Source of the DNA: Owenia fusiformis | Lineage: Eukaryota; Annelida; Polychaeta; Sabellida; Oweniidae | NCBI GenBank assembly: GCA_903813345.2 | Contig: CAIIXF020000010.1 | Location: 21,337,181-21,401,180 of the forward strand | Reading direction: 5' to 3' | Length of the DNA stretch: 64,000 bases | In this document: in pieces, positions 33,534 to 46,053 of the stretch | How positions within the stretch are numbered: position 1 is the stretch's first letter | Layout: the number at the start of each line of letters is the position of its first letter | Made by a program: the position numbers and the translations under genes | The notes under the pieces: model-generated | Told to the model about the DNA's origin: nothing | Databases searched by the model: none | Seen by the model: only the letters and a program-made list of their open reading frames with translations

Positions 33534-34703
33534 AGATTAGTATAAAAATATACGTATACCAGGTCGTTCAATAAGTTCACGGAAAAATGCTCTCATTTTA
33601 AAGATTTTTGATATTTTCTCATGAAATTTTCACACAATGTATAAAAACTACTTTCTGATTGATTCATAAAATATCAGCTTCCTTATTTGATTGGTCAAAA
33701 ATAAGGGTTACTATGGTAACTTGACTTTTGGGTGGACGGGGCACTTTTTGCGTCACATTATTCATTAGAAAAACAACAGAATTGTAGGCAATTTTTGAGT
33801 TTATCACATGATTTTTTCTCCGCTGTCTACTTGTACATGATATTATTTAATGTAATAGTTACAACTATTGTCCCATAAGGTTTTAGAAATTATCTCCATC
33901 ATGTTTAATGCACAGTCACTTGAATTCAACTCTTTGACGATACAGTGCTCTGAAGCCACCTAGAAACTTGTTTGAAAGGCAATCTGGACTGCAGTCGAAA
34001 GTTGTTTCATTGTTCCATAAAGTGCACCTAATAGCTGATCCTTCATCCTAGTGAAAACAGCAAAATCATCTGGAGAGTATGTAACTTGGGGCAGCTTTGT
34101 CATCTATTTTGCCAGTTATTTGTGATGGCTTCCTGCACAATATGAGCAGTGTGATCGGCTGCATTATCCCGATGGAAAAATTTAGAGATTTGCTGAATGG
34201 TTAAGTTTTAATCAACTTTTCATAGCATTACTCTTTGTTGATTTTCTGGCCCACTGGTAAAGCATTGACTAGCAGGATTTCAGAAATGTTCATGAAAATA
34301 ATGAACATCAACTTTACCTCAGAATATTTGTAATTTAAAAAAGAACAAATAAAAAATAGAGATCCTTCATTTGCACACATTTATAGATTTCTGTAATGGT
34401 AAATTCTGTGACGTAAAAAGTGCCCCGCCTACCCAAAAGTCAAGTTACAATAGTAACCCTTATTTTTGACCAATCAAATTAGAGATGCTGATGTTTTAAG
34501 AATCAATCAGAAAGTATTTTTTATACATTGTGTGAAAATTTTATTGGAAAATATCAAAAATCTTTTAAATGAGAGCATTTTTCCGGGAACTTATTGAACG
34601 ACCTGGTACCTATCCCTATCCGTATGTTTGAAAGGGAGGTCAGTTGCAAACATACGGATAGGGATAGGTATACGTACATTTTTACGCTAATCTTAACCTC
34701 CCT
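33534..34703. mobile_element. Small R1-type MITE split by a mariner element
   Basis: With 33559-34606 and one TA removed, this reads as a short hairpin: GTTAAGATTAG...CCTATCCCTATCCGTATG, a 16-base loop, then the complement ending CTAATCTTAACCTCCCT. Confidence 0.7.
33559..34606. mobile_element. Mariner-like element with long TIRs and transposase remnant
   Basis: The ends are CCAGGTCGTTCAATAAGTTC and its complement, extended into arms of about 190 bp. TA lies on both sides (33557-33558 and 34607-34608). On the minus strand near 34105-34190 a decayed transposase reads FFHRDNAADHTAHIVQEA, which resembles the catalytic D segment of mariner transposases. No full frame remains. It inserted into the small MITE at 33534. 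Confidence 0.8.
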
Positions 34704-34850
34704 ATTTACGTTAATCTTAAACTCCCTAATATTATATAGTATACGTGTCTGATGTACTCTCGTCTTAACCACCAAGGCTAAACATATATTCTTGAACCAC
34801 ATGTGAAAAACCAAGTCAATAATATTACTGACACGACTTATTAAAAAGGT

Positions 34851-35058
34851 TTAACCATTAAAAGAACGGCCTTGTCGATAATATTACAGACAATATAACA
34901 GATAATATTACAGGCAAGGCTTACTTTTAGTATGTTAACCATTAAAAGAACGGCCTTGTCGATAATATTACAGACAATATAACAGATAATATTACTGGCA
35001 AGGTTTACTTTTAGTATGTTAACCATCAAAAGATGGGCCTTGTCGATAATATTACAGC
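34851..35058. repeat. 84-bp tandem repeat, 2.5 units
   Basis: TTAACCATTAAAAGAACGG recurs at 34851 and 34935 and, as a variant, at 35019. Each is followed by CTTGTCGATAATATTACAG. Confidence 0.8.
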
Positions 35059-35569
35059 CAAGGTTAAGGTAAGCGCCGAGCCGATATTATTATCAAAATG
35101 GCTGACACACGAATAAACCATGGTTTGCCATGGGCTCCGTAGTTTTTGCGCACCTCAAATTGTCAATTTGCCGAATAATTGTCATTCAATTTAATAGATT
35201 GTTTTAAATTATTATGTTAAATAAAATGTGAAATTTTCATCTAGATCTAATAGAATCGTTGTTAATCTTGTAAACGGTTTTAATGAAATATCAATTGAGC
35301 ATTTCTCATATCCATTTTATCGACAGTGAGATACTTGTACATTGACGGAAAAGTATTAAAATGAATGAGTATTAAAAGCACATTAATGAAAATATAAGCA
35401 TCTTTTTAAACATTAGATTTGAGCGTTGGGTCAAGTGCGTTACTTAAATCACCATTAACGAGACTCTATATGGAGGTCGTACAATTGTTTAACTAATATT
35501 ATGTTTTCAATTATCCTAAATGTAAGCACGTCAATGAATGTCATATTTTGCTATATTATGCATGTAATA

Positions 35570-35575
35570 TTTATT
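35570..35575 (-). promoter_or_regulatory. Poly(A) signal of copy 4
   Basis: AATAAA on the minus strand, 33 bases after the stop codon, in the same context as in copy 3. Confidence 0.65.
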
Positions 35576-35607
35576 ATCTCATTGCTCAAGGACATTATAA
35601 TGGCTTC

Positions 35608-37277
35608 TTATAATGGTACATCTGGTGCTGCTGTCTCCATAAGGGCCTCTCCAACACAAGAGCACACTTCAGAGCCAAAGTCAAAGGTCATTACTGGGTG
35701 ACATTCCATCTCCTCACCGCCAAAGGTATAGTTACTTGGTGCAGCAGCAACAGGGAAATATGCTCTATTGTCTTGACAACATGCACCGTCTAAAATTGTA
35801 AAATTGAAATATTACAAACTACACAACATTCTTTATAACTCAATTACAATTAAAATTACCTGGTGTGGTAATCAGATTACACGAAATAGAAAAATAAAAT
35901 CATTCACTCATATTTGAAGACTGGAAAAAGAGAGGAAATTTACGACCAATGAAATATTTCATCTTGAAAGTAGAAACTAGAAAGATCTAGAATACGTATT
36001 CTCTAGGTATATTGGTTAAAACATAAATTTGAAACCACTTTAATCCAATTAATTATTTTTGAATATTCAATCTGGCGTGTAGCATATAGCAATGTACACG
36101 TAATTATTTTGTTGTTACTTACTGGCGTCAAGAGCAGCTTGATCTTTACATATGTCGTCAACGATTGGTTCAAATGGTTCACCTTGAAGAAGTAATGTAA
36201 AAAACGACGTTGCGTTACTGGTATCATTATTAACAATTAGGGTTTACCTGACAAATTCTGTTTTTATGGAAAACCTCAATTTATATACGTTGGGTATAAA
36301 TAAAATAAATAGCCCAGTCGGTGGATAATGAGTTCATATAAGATAACATGATTAAAGTATTATGTCATTGACGACTTACTTTGGCAATCACAACTTTCTT
36401 GAACTTCGCATCCGCATATTCCCTGGTTCCAAGAGGAGCCACCCATGCACATAGCGAAGTCTTCGTCTAATGCATCCGCGTCGTAACGTCTAAACGAACA
36501 GCAGCTCTGGCCAACAACAAATTCGCAGTCTGGAAAGTGAGATAGCATTTTGAAGAACGTATGCGAGATGTTGACGATTCTTAACACTGATTGACGATTG
36601 TTTCGAGGAACTGGGTTAATCCGGAAATTATTTGATGCTTAATTACCCTAGTTTTACTTGCATTAGGTTAAAATATTAATTGCATGTGAAATTGACATCA
36701 TTAGGTTACATCACTAAACCCCTGAACTTTTCTTTAGTATTCCTTTCATTGCAATAGCTCGGAAATAGATAACTAAAATATTTTGAAATTGAAAATGTTT
36801 CAACAGTTCAATAAACCTCTGTATTGAAATGATGATTGTCCGACATCGAAACCAAAGCAGCTGATTGTGATTCTTAAGATTTTAATTCGTATATATAGTT
36901 CATATAAAGTAAATTGCTTTTTTGTGGTAACGTTCTGATATGTTCTTCTCTTTTTATAGCATGTGTGATTGATTTCATGTTTTGAAGAACCTTGCTTTTT
37001 TAATTTTAATTTCATTATGATACATAAATCGACAAGTAAAAAAGTTTGTGGTAAATAACAGAGTATGAAAGTAATCTACAGTTTCAAAAAAACATGCGAA
37101 GTGGTATGACATGTATGGTATTACCAAATGCAAAATATCCTCCGCTGTCTGGGCTTGAATTCCACCTTTACTATAAAAATAATCCTTACCGAAAAGATTT
37201 CCTTCAAAGTCTGCAACTTGATTCAGCTGACTGTAGGCACCGGCCACAAAAATTGCTAAAATCACGAACGTGTTCAT
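35608..37277 (-). CDS. Secreted Cys-rich two-block protein, copy 4 (complete, inverted)
   Basis: Exons on the minus strand: 37190-37277, 36380-36529, 36123-36182 and 35608-35789. All introns are phase 1, giving about 159 aa. The signal peptide is MNTFVILAIFVAGAYS. The 14-cysteine layout is identical to copy 3. Exon 3 encodes the same peptide; exon 4 is the same up to the tail, which ends ETAAPDVPL here and ETAAPGAP in copy 3. Exon 2 differs at a few residues (CCSFRRYD, NQGICGCEVQ). Introns, promoter and 3' flank also match copy 3, so this is a recent inverted duplication of the whole gene. Expected to be secreted; function unknown. Confidence 0.8.
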
Positions 37278-37359
37278 CTTGAGTTGTTGAAGTGGCTGAA
37301 CTGGCTAGCGTTCTTTCGAAAGATCCCGATTATGTGATGAGCTTCTAGAATTATTTGAC

Positions 37360-37367
37360 TTTTTATA
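37360..37367 (-). promoter_or_regulatory. TATA box of copy 4
   Basis: TATAAAAA on the minus strand, 83 bases before the start codon, matching the position of the box in copy 3. Confidence 0.65.
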
Positions 37368-37379
37368 CACCTCAAAACA

Positions 37380-39062
37380 CATAAATGTCACCAATAAAAT
37401 GCGTTGATTTGCCGTCACATGTCAATACATCAAGCAACATAAAACTGGAAGGCGTGATGAAATGATATTCCTATAATTTCATGGTAAACAGATATATTCT
37501 ATTCATCAAAACAACTTTAAAAAGTTGATGATTTAAGCAAAACTATCGTATCGGGAGGGTTAACATTGTTACTACTAGAAAAATATTCCAACGATCAAAA
37601 AGAAATGCAATACCTTTCTTAGACAATACAAGATGGGAGGGGGAGGGTAACAACTGTTCCTTTATTGACGTCACATCCTATATGCATGACAACTCATGCC
37701 CTGAGGTTGATTCAGACCAAAAGCTTAGATAGATATCTGATACTAGATTATGTATAGATGGCTTGTTATCGATTTGTCTTATCTTCGGGTTATTGCTCTT
37801 TTGACAGATGCCATTGTGGTATATACACTGATTACACCCCCATAAGTTTGGCAACCCTAACTCCCTCATTGGACTACGTGTTAAAGCCTCTTTATTTTTG
37901 AATTTTTATTTACATAACAAGTAATGAAAAGACTTATGATAACGGTGAAAATGTAACTTGTAATCATTGTTACAAAACTCAGACCATGACCGTCTATGAT
38001 AGCTGTTTTGTAATTGTTTAAAAATATCGCATATTAAACATTTTACATATACAGGGTGGTCCAAAAATGGGACACTCTTATTTCAAAAATAAATATTGAT
38101 TTTCTTGAGATTTGTTTGGGGTGCCCCTTTCGGCTCACCCTGTATAAACAACAATATGACACGAATTAAAGAGGTGATATCTAGAAAAACAAAATCAAAC
38201 GACATTTATGACTCTAATGTGTCACATTTTTCAATGTAACCCGAAAGCTATGTTTGAACATCTTATGAAAATCTGCTGAGAAGAGCGCATGTATTGCTGT
38301 GTTTGTTTGTTTGTATGTACAATAGGGATCAATGAGCACGACAAAACATCAAAGTATAACTAATTCGTCAAAACTTAAGCATCCTGAAATTGTTTCCATT
38401 CTTTCGGGATCATCTGGAAACGAATACAATGGCGGAAACGGAAGCTCACGCCCAATATCAATTTCAAGTAGAATTTGAAAGTTTTGAAGTCCCGACATGA
38501 ATACTGAAAATCATAAATTTGACTGCAATATTCATTCCTAAAAAATCACTTCATGAGCAACAGCTAAATTAGTTTTTTTATTGCATTTTTTTAAGATGTA
38601 CAATTGCATACATATCTTATGTGTAAACACTATATACGTGAGGTGTTAAGTCCCGACAAAGGTGTTACCGAAATCAAAATTAAAGCCAAAAAATCTTTTT
38701 TAAGCAATAGGCTCAAAGAATTTATGATCTGGGTATAAACATTTCCAAGCATTCTTATATATTTTCATGCTTGTTGTTCTCATATGTACTAATTTAGAAT
38801 AGGATTTTGATGTAACAAAAAATTGAAGTAATTCAAAATGACCGTAACAAATCATTGGTAACTTTTCCGAGCAGTTTTATAATTATTTTCGTACTTGTTT
38901 TCATATGTACTAATTAAATAGAATTTTGATGTAACAAAATATTAATTAAAAGTAATTCAAAATGACCACTGACAATTAAATTGACAAGTCATTGGTAACT
39001 ATAAACAATAGATATACCATATTGCAGGAGTCAGTGGTGTTAATATTAACAAAGATTGATCA
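37380..39062. other. Upstream of copy 4 and gene-free stretch
   Basis: 37380 to about 37620 matches the promoter block of copies 2 and 3. Beyond the small MITE at 38052 I see no gene. Confidence 0.5.
38052..38142. mobile_element. 91-bp mariner-type MITE
   Basis: Starts CAGGGTGGTCCAAAAATGGG and ends GGCTCACCCTG, with TA on both sides. Its end sequence resembles the TIRs at 30446-31187. Confidence 0.7.
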
Positions 39063-41320
39063 CGCACTATACGAGTAAGTAGTTACCACTTTCACCATCA
39101 GGTAGCTCGTTCGGGTCAGATAGCATGGTGGGTATAGTAGAAAGTTCACTTTAACTTAAATTACATCTGATTTAATGGTTCAATGTATCTAATAGTTATG
39201 CAAAATAAAATATGCCCAGTAAAAGAAAATGTTACCTATCCAATACAAGAAAAGATATTTCACTTTTTGTAATTTTGAAACATGGGGTCTATGGGGAATC
39301 AACCCGAACTAGAAAAAAAATTCAAAGTTTATAAACAAATTCCGAAACCATATTTCATTATTTCTAGATGTACTTTTACATGTAGATTTCAAATATGACA
39401 TCACTTAGACTGAATTTTCAATAAATGTCGTAAATCAAGATTATTTCAACTCGCATCCTAGTCTGTTGCACGATAAATAAGAACTGCGATATATTATGAG
39501 TCATTTCTATGACAACCTATGCTAAGTTAAAACTTCAATTGGGAAATGTAGGGATAAAGAAATATTGTGAAAAGATTAAAAAAATACTCTCAACGGCCTC
39601 GGGTCTTTGTTGATCGATTAAAGGACAGTAAAGTATTAAAAAGAACTGCGCTAGATTCTCGTAAATCAATCACGAAATTAGAAAATGCGTGAACAAAATC
39701 CCATTAATACATCAACTGTCACTCAGTAATTTGAAGGCATGGGCTAAAAGTGTGACAAAAATATCATGATACTTGCCGTAAACAGTTTGCTGGGAGATTG
39801 CAGTAATTTTCATAAATTCTCAATGCCCGTCCCCTTAAAGTAACAAATCTCACCGGACAAAACAAATAGATAACTAGTCAGTTTCAATATTTATGAGAGA
39901 AATGCCCAGCCAGTAGTTCTCTCTCATTTTGTTAAAATCTCCATCCACGGCGATGTGACATAATAGAAATTCCTTCTCGAGTTATGGCCCCGTGTCCATA
40001 AAGCATCTACGTTAAAAATTTGGACCAAATCTGACAATTGATATTTGAGTTATCAAAATTGAACTTATTAAAGGAAAATGGCCTATTTTGAATAGAGAAT
40101 GACACGTGGTGATCAAATATCCAGTCTTTGAATAGAATGGACAGTTAATGGGACGAAAAATTCAAAATACTACCTTTACATTTACCCTAAATGCCCAAAA
40201 CTAACCAACTCTTAACTTGCATGAGAACTATTTCAAATCAAACTCCTTGGCTTGAAACGTGGACAGGATTTTATAAAGGATGACAATCTGATATTCGCAA
40301 TCTTAATACTAAGCCGGAATGCCCAAAAACTAATCACTTCTAGACTTTCATACCAAGAAACATAAAACTTTAGGATGAATCCATCAGACGGTTTGGCTGG
40401 AACGTGGAAACAAGACTTCAAAGAAAAATTCAAGTGTGGAAAATCTGAAGATAACCGCCTTTATATTCACCCATGAAGCCTGACAACTTATAGTTCTAGA
40501 TTTCATACAAAGAAGTATCCCTAAAATTTGAAATCAATCCGTCAAACGGCTCGCCTGAATATGCAGACAAAATCAAGTGATACGCCCTCCTACCCGCCCA
40601 TCCGGCAACCTTATCACAATACAGCTCCCAAGGGTGCGATAAAGCAGTGCCATAGATTATTGAAGTTCAGGTTTGGTTAGCACAAATCAGTTAATACACA
40701 CACATACACATCTATAGTTGGATTAATACTTTCAAAAGTTCTAACATTTAATAAACACATGATTCAAACATATTTATAAACAGGAATGTGTTTTATCTTT
40801 ATTTTATAATAAGAAATATACAACTAAATCCAAAGAAAAAACATGTAGTTTCATTACTGTAACTTGCTTTAATTCAATTAGCTAGATGCGAGTAGAAATA
40901 ATCTTGATTTACGTCATTAAATATTTAAAATTCTGTCAAAGTGACGTCAAATTTGAAATCTGCATGTAAAAGTGCATGTAAAAGTACATCTAGAAATATG
41001 GTTTCGAAAATTGTCTATCAACTTTGAAAATTTATTTTTTTTTGAAAATGTGACTTCTTGTTCGGGTTGATTCCCCATAGACCCCCCATGTTAAAAAAAT
41101 CACAAAAAGTAAATTATCTTTTCTTGTATTGGGCAGACAGCATTTTCTTTTACTGGACACATTTTAATTTGCATAACTATACATAAGGGTTATATGAAAA
41201 TTGAACCACGCAAATAGATGTAATTTAAGTTAAAGGGAACTTTCTACTATACCCGCCATTCTATCTGACCCGAACGAGCCACCTGGTGGTGAATCTGGTA
41301 ACTACCTACTCGCATCTGCG
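39063..41320. mobile_element. 2.3-kb inverted-repeat element
   Basis: The left arm (39063 to about 39470) and right arm (about 40885-41320) are inverted copies over roughly 400 bp. Shared words include CTCGTTCGGGTCAG, ATGGGGAATCAACCCGAAC and CATCTAGAAATATGG or their complements. The centre (40130-40600) holds three diverged repeats around AAATCAATCCGTCAAACGG. No transposase is seen. Confidence 0.7.
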
Positions 41321-43615
41321 TTATTGACATAAATACTTGTAATTTGACTGATTTCTCATTTTGATGACTTTCTCTTTGGCTTATTTGCTTTAATCTCAAT
41401 ATTTACATTTTCATTCATTCCAACATTCAAGGAAATGATGTGTGAGAGGGAGGCAAAATGAAGAACTTGGCAATACTAGGATAATGAATGATAGGTCTGA
41501 CCTGGGGGAGGGATCCATGAGTACAAGAACAAATTCTTGTGGATGTATCTTTTCGTCAAAGATTTGAACTGGTGAACTTTCAAATTGCCAAAATAAGTCA
41601 TAAAAAGTAGATGCCTAATCAAGTTACATTGTAATGTATAATATATCAAATGCTGTTACATACTTGTACATGTAAAAATGAAAAATTCAACATTTTTTAA
41701 CTATATGTTAAGACTCAATGCAATACCTATATATGAAAAAGTATTAAATATATTTTGAAATGTACAAGTAGTCATCATGACAAATAATTTCCACTGTAGC
41801 TCAAACACATATTCATATAAAAATAAAAAGTGTAAAAGTCATTTACGATCAAAATAATATGACCAAAAAATGTGAAAAATAAAAGCAAAATGATATACAT
41901 GCAATTGATTAAAAATCATTCATGTACCTTTAAGTAACTATCAGTGTTTGAATCTGATATCTTGCCTAAACCTGAACTTTAAAACAGAACTTTATTTGAA
42001 CAACTCTAGGGCTAAATAAATAGAGTATTACAATACACTGGCTAAATACTTTAGATTTCATCTCTGTAATATGCAAATTACACAATCATGTAGATATAAC
42101 ATTAAACAGGCTGATGAGAGTATTTGAGAATATGTTGAACTTTTAAAGAGATGAATGCAAAACTACAGCACAGCATATGCCTGTTAAACTGCAGAATATC
42201 AAATTATAATCATCATACTAATATATAATAATAATAACAGAAATCCCCCAGAAGTTGAACACATCTGTACGTTGAACACCTCCATAAGCTGAACACTTTC
42301 AAAAGTCCTACTAAACATTAACTTCATGTTAAATCAACCTCTCAAATGAAACACCTACGTGGAGCTCTATTTTGAGGTACCACAAATGCTCTAGTTACAC
42401 GGGTTTCACTGTACTGTGCAGTGCATATAGATAAATGCCAAATATCAGAAGTACCATAATGACAATACATGTATCTGATTTGCCCAATAGACAAACAGTA
42501 CACAGCATGCCTTATACGGATTGATTATATATGTAACATTAAATAAAGCATTAACATGCAAAGTGTAACCACCTGCCATTTGTTACGCTGACACAAACAG
42601 CTGAACACCAAACAACGTAACAAAAAAGTTTCCAACGTACACAAAAAAGTAGGGAGTCTAAAAAGATATGTCACCAGTTTTGGCAGTCACATTAAAATGA
42701 ATATGTTGAAAATTACTGTTATAATAATTTTTGCACAGCACAATACAGAAAATAAATTCTTACAGTAAAAGTTATTCTAAAAAGGGATCCACCAAAATGC
42801 ATATCATCATTACCTCATTGTCTTGAACAAGCATATGAAACAAAATAACCTGCTTTTAATATCCTTTCTCAGGCTAATTGGGATTATTTAATATGCATGT
42901 ATCTGAGCCTCATTCGGGGGTGTGAATATTTTCTGCACTTTTTCTTCTCCCTTTATTTCCCGGGTAATACCCGTGTCACTTTCATGCCTTCAGATAACAA
43001 TTAAGTAGGATGTCCATTGATAAAATGATCATGATATAACACCCAAAGGTGCAACAAAAATCTTATATACAAATCGTTTATAGGATTAGTAGTTTCTTTG
43101 GCTCAAAGTCTTGATTGCATTTATGAAACTGAGGCAAACAACTTAATATAATATAAAAATATTACAATATGAAATCTTTGAAATGAATTGAAAAGAACTG
43201 ATTGAAACAGGCTCTTTACTTTCGTTCAAAATTTCCATCTTGAGATCAAAAAATGACTGAGGCAAAATTACAAAATTGCATCCACTCAGTGGACTCCTTT
43301 TCTAGTTTTATTTAAAAATATGCAAATTAGGAGTTCTCTGTGATTTCTTTTGCTGCTGGTAACACCATTGCTTTTATCAGGTCCTAGAGTATCTCAGTTT
43401 CAACAATTAATGTACTGTTACTGTATAATTAACATAGCACTGAAGTCGAGAGTTGTCCTGTCATCATACCAAAATAAGGACACATATATTGTACATACTT
43501 AAGTCTTAGGCTTAAAAATTGTAAGCTTATATTATATTAATGCATATTGGTACACAAATATTCCCTTTGGTATAACACACAGATCTCAATTGTGCCATCT
43601 CCATATTTGAGAGCT
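41321..43615. other. Gene-free flank, probably including the 3' UTR of the LRRK1-like gene
   Basis: No coding region is seen. Several minus-strand AATAAA words occur (for example near 43304 and 42950), but I cannot choose the used site. A small MITE lies at 42250-42411. Confidence 0.45.
42250..42411. mobile_element. Pogo-like MITE fragment
   Basis: Contains GTTGAACACCTCCATAAGC and ends GGGTTTCACTGTA, matching the ends of the family at 53940 and 55380. Confidence 0.55.
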
Positions 43616-46053
43616 TCAATAATTGCTTATACATTCTTGAAGATCATTTGGCATTTTGTTTGATGCATGGAACTTTTCAGCACCCCATGCTTCCCATAAT
43701 GTAATCAAATTGACCTCCATCATCGCCACAGTGCCCTCTCGTGCACATGTTACATATACAACTGATATTAACACATGTCTATCAGAAACGAGCTTCATCT
43801 TGTCAACATGGCTGAATGTGTAACCAGGAATCTGTTGAACAGTTAAAGTAGAAATAACCTGGCCGTATTTGTAGCCCAATTCCTGATTGTTACTCAATGA
43901 AACAATGAGGATATCATTGGAGAATCGCCTCCCTACCCACAGTGTATCCTTAACAATTACACAAGCCATAACATCCTGATGGGTCAAATCCATAAAGAGA
44001 CTATCCATCACTTCATCTGATTTATCAGCCATTGATTTAATTGGCTTAACTCTGAGGGCCTGGCGAGAGTCAGCTCTCCTGTTTACAGAGCCATCTATAG
44101 TATTTGATTTTCTACACCTCATTGTTACTTCCGGGTCGATGGATTGCTTTCTGAGGTGAGCACTCTGTAGTTCATCTTCAACTCTTTCACTTTCATTTTC
44201 TATGTTAAACTTTGCAATAGCTTTTTGCACCTTGGACATAGAATGATCTTGTTTTAATTCAGTTACCATGGCAACAGGTAATCTTTGGTGTTGAGATGGG
44301 CTTTCATGAAATCTTGAATATGTTTCAAAGGATTCCTCATCTGATGCATTTGTTATAAAATCATAACTGTCAAAATCATCATCATTACTGCTATCAGTGT
44401 CGGTATAGTAACCAGATGCTTTTGATTTGTCTCCATGGTTACCATCATTTGGGTCTGGTTGGGACTCAGGGCTAGAAATGTCAGAGGTTTGTTGATTTTG
44501 GGTGTTGATAGGCACTGCTATTACTTTCCCCTTGTGGGCATCTTGACATTGGAATCGACACACTGCTTGGCATGAATCAATCTGACATTGGACAATATCC
44601 TTCATGCGACGACAAACACAAAATACTGATCCATTATACGTTAGGAACTGAGATATTATATGGGTGCCTTTGTAAGAAACATCAATGGTAGCTTGGTGCT
44701 CTAGGGAATCCGAGTCCAGCACAACAACACTGCCCCCAAAGCTAACCCAAAGTTTACTTCCATTTTCCACAAGCTGCATACATTTCACAGACTTGTGAGG
44801 AACATCAAGTTCTACACATAAATTCTTTGTAGTGAATAATCGCCACTTTGGTAGTTGTCGACTCGCACCTTCTATCACAGTTGACTCGCGTGATTTACGA
44901 TGCTTGATATCCTGACTCAGGGTTACATTGTGTGATATTACAGGTTGAGAGCTGGGGATGAAGATAGAGATGGTTCCATCTGCTCCAGACACAAACACCT
45001 TGTCTCTGTCATCATTATCCTGGTAAATAAACATGAACTTTATATTAACCCATGTACTGGAAATTCAGATGAAGTCCTTAATCATGTTAATTGGACAAAT
45101 GTAAGAATGACCCACAAGTAAATTAAACGGCCTAAATCAAAACAAGGTTACTGTCATCTATACAAGTATCTCTGTATATAATGATAGTGCCTCGTGAAGT
45201 CAGTCAACACATCGAACATTATCATACATAAAAAACAAAAATAGCCAGCTTAAGATTTAGAAAATGAGAGTAATTACCATAGTCTCCTTATGAAGAATGT
45301 CCAGAGGAATACTTGGGACTGGCAGGGGTTCATAGGCACATTTCAGAGATCCATCTTTCAGAATGGTTAAGATTTCTATCTGGCATCTCTGAAAATGTAA
45401 CATTGTTTTATATTGAATATTAAATTAAACTATTTTTCATAAGGGTTTCATTTTTCTAGAAATACTAAAGATTTCCAGCTTATGCTGTAGAGCATAGTGT
45501 CTGGGAGGTCCTAGGTTGAATTCTCACAACTTATGTTGATTTTGGATTAACTTAATTTCTGTCTTCCTACTATTTGTTCCACTACAAAGTATAGTTTGCT
45601 TCATATAGGGTAAACAGCGATAGAAATAATGTTTATATAAAGAGGGCGGGTCAATCTATCTGTGTTTATACTTCTCTTTAGATTAATAGATCCAACGCTA
45701 CTGCCATCTTTATATTTGTCCCAAAACTTACAATTTGTTCTTTAGGGAGTTGATTTTTTCCAAAGGGCGACCTCAATTTTTTACAAACCCTCCCTCAAAT
45801 ATAATTTTCTTTTGAAAACTGATCAGAACTGGAAAAATCACTCAGTTTGTCACTTTAAGCATAGGCTTGAAGTACATGTATGACGTACCTCAGTTCCGAG
45901 CCAAATATAATTGTTCACCCTGTGACAACACTGGGCCTCAGCTCCAGGATGAGTATGCTGGTCCACTCTGTTGTTCTGAGCAAGGTTCACACTGTATACT
46001 GTCCTCATTTCCTCTGAACCACTCCACATCAAGACAACCTGCTGACGCTGGCT
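43616..46053 (-). other. LRRK1-like: C-terminal propeller-like region with acidic insert
   Basis: Three exons (45889-46053, 45278-45388 and a long last exon 43616-45019). Blade-like pieces include [35 protein letters not shown] and [14 protein letters not shown]. Between them, about 44050-44520 encodes a low-complexity Ser/Asp/Glu-rich stretch ([17 protein letters not shown]), probably a disordered loop. The stop codon is at 43616-43618. Confidence 0.8.

Noticed and set aside
35501-35701. 66-aa plus-strand frame over exon 4 of copy 4
   Set aside because: It is antisense to a well-supported exon; the matching antisense frame also appears over copy 3 (26766-27035).
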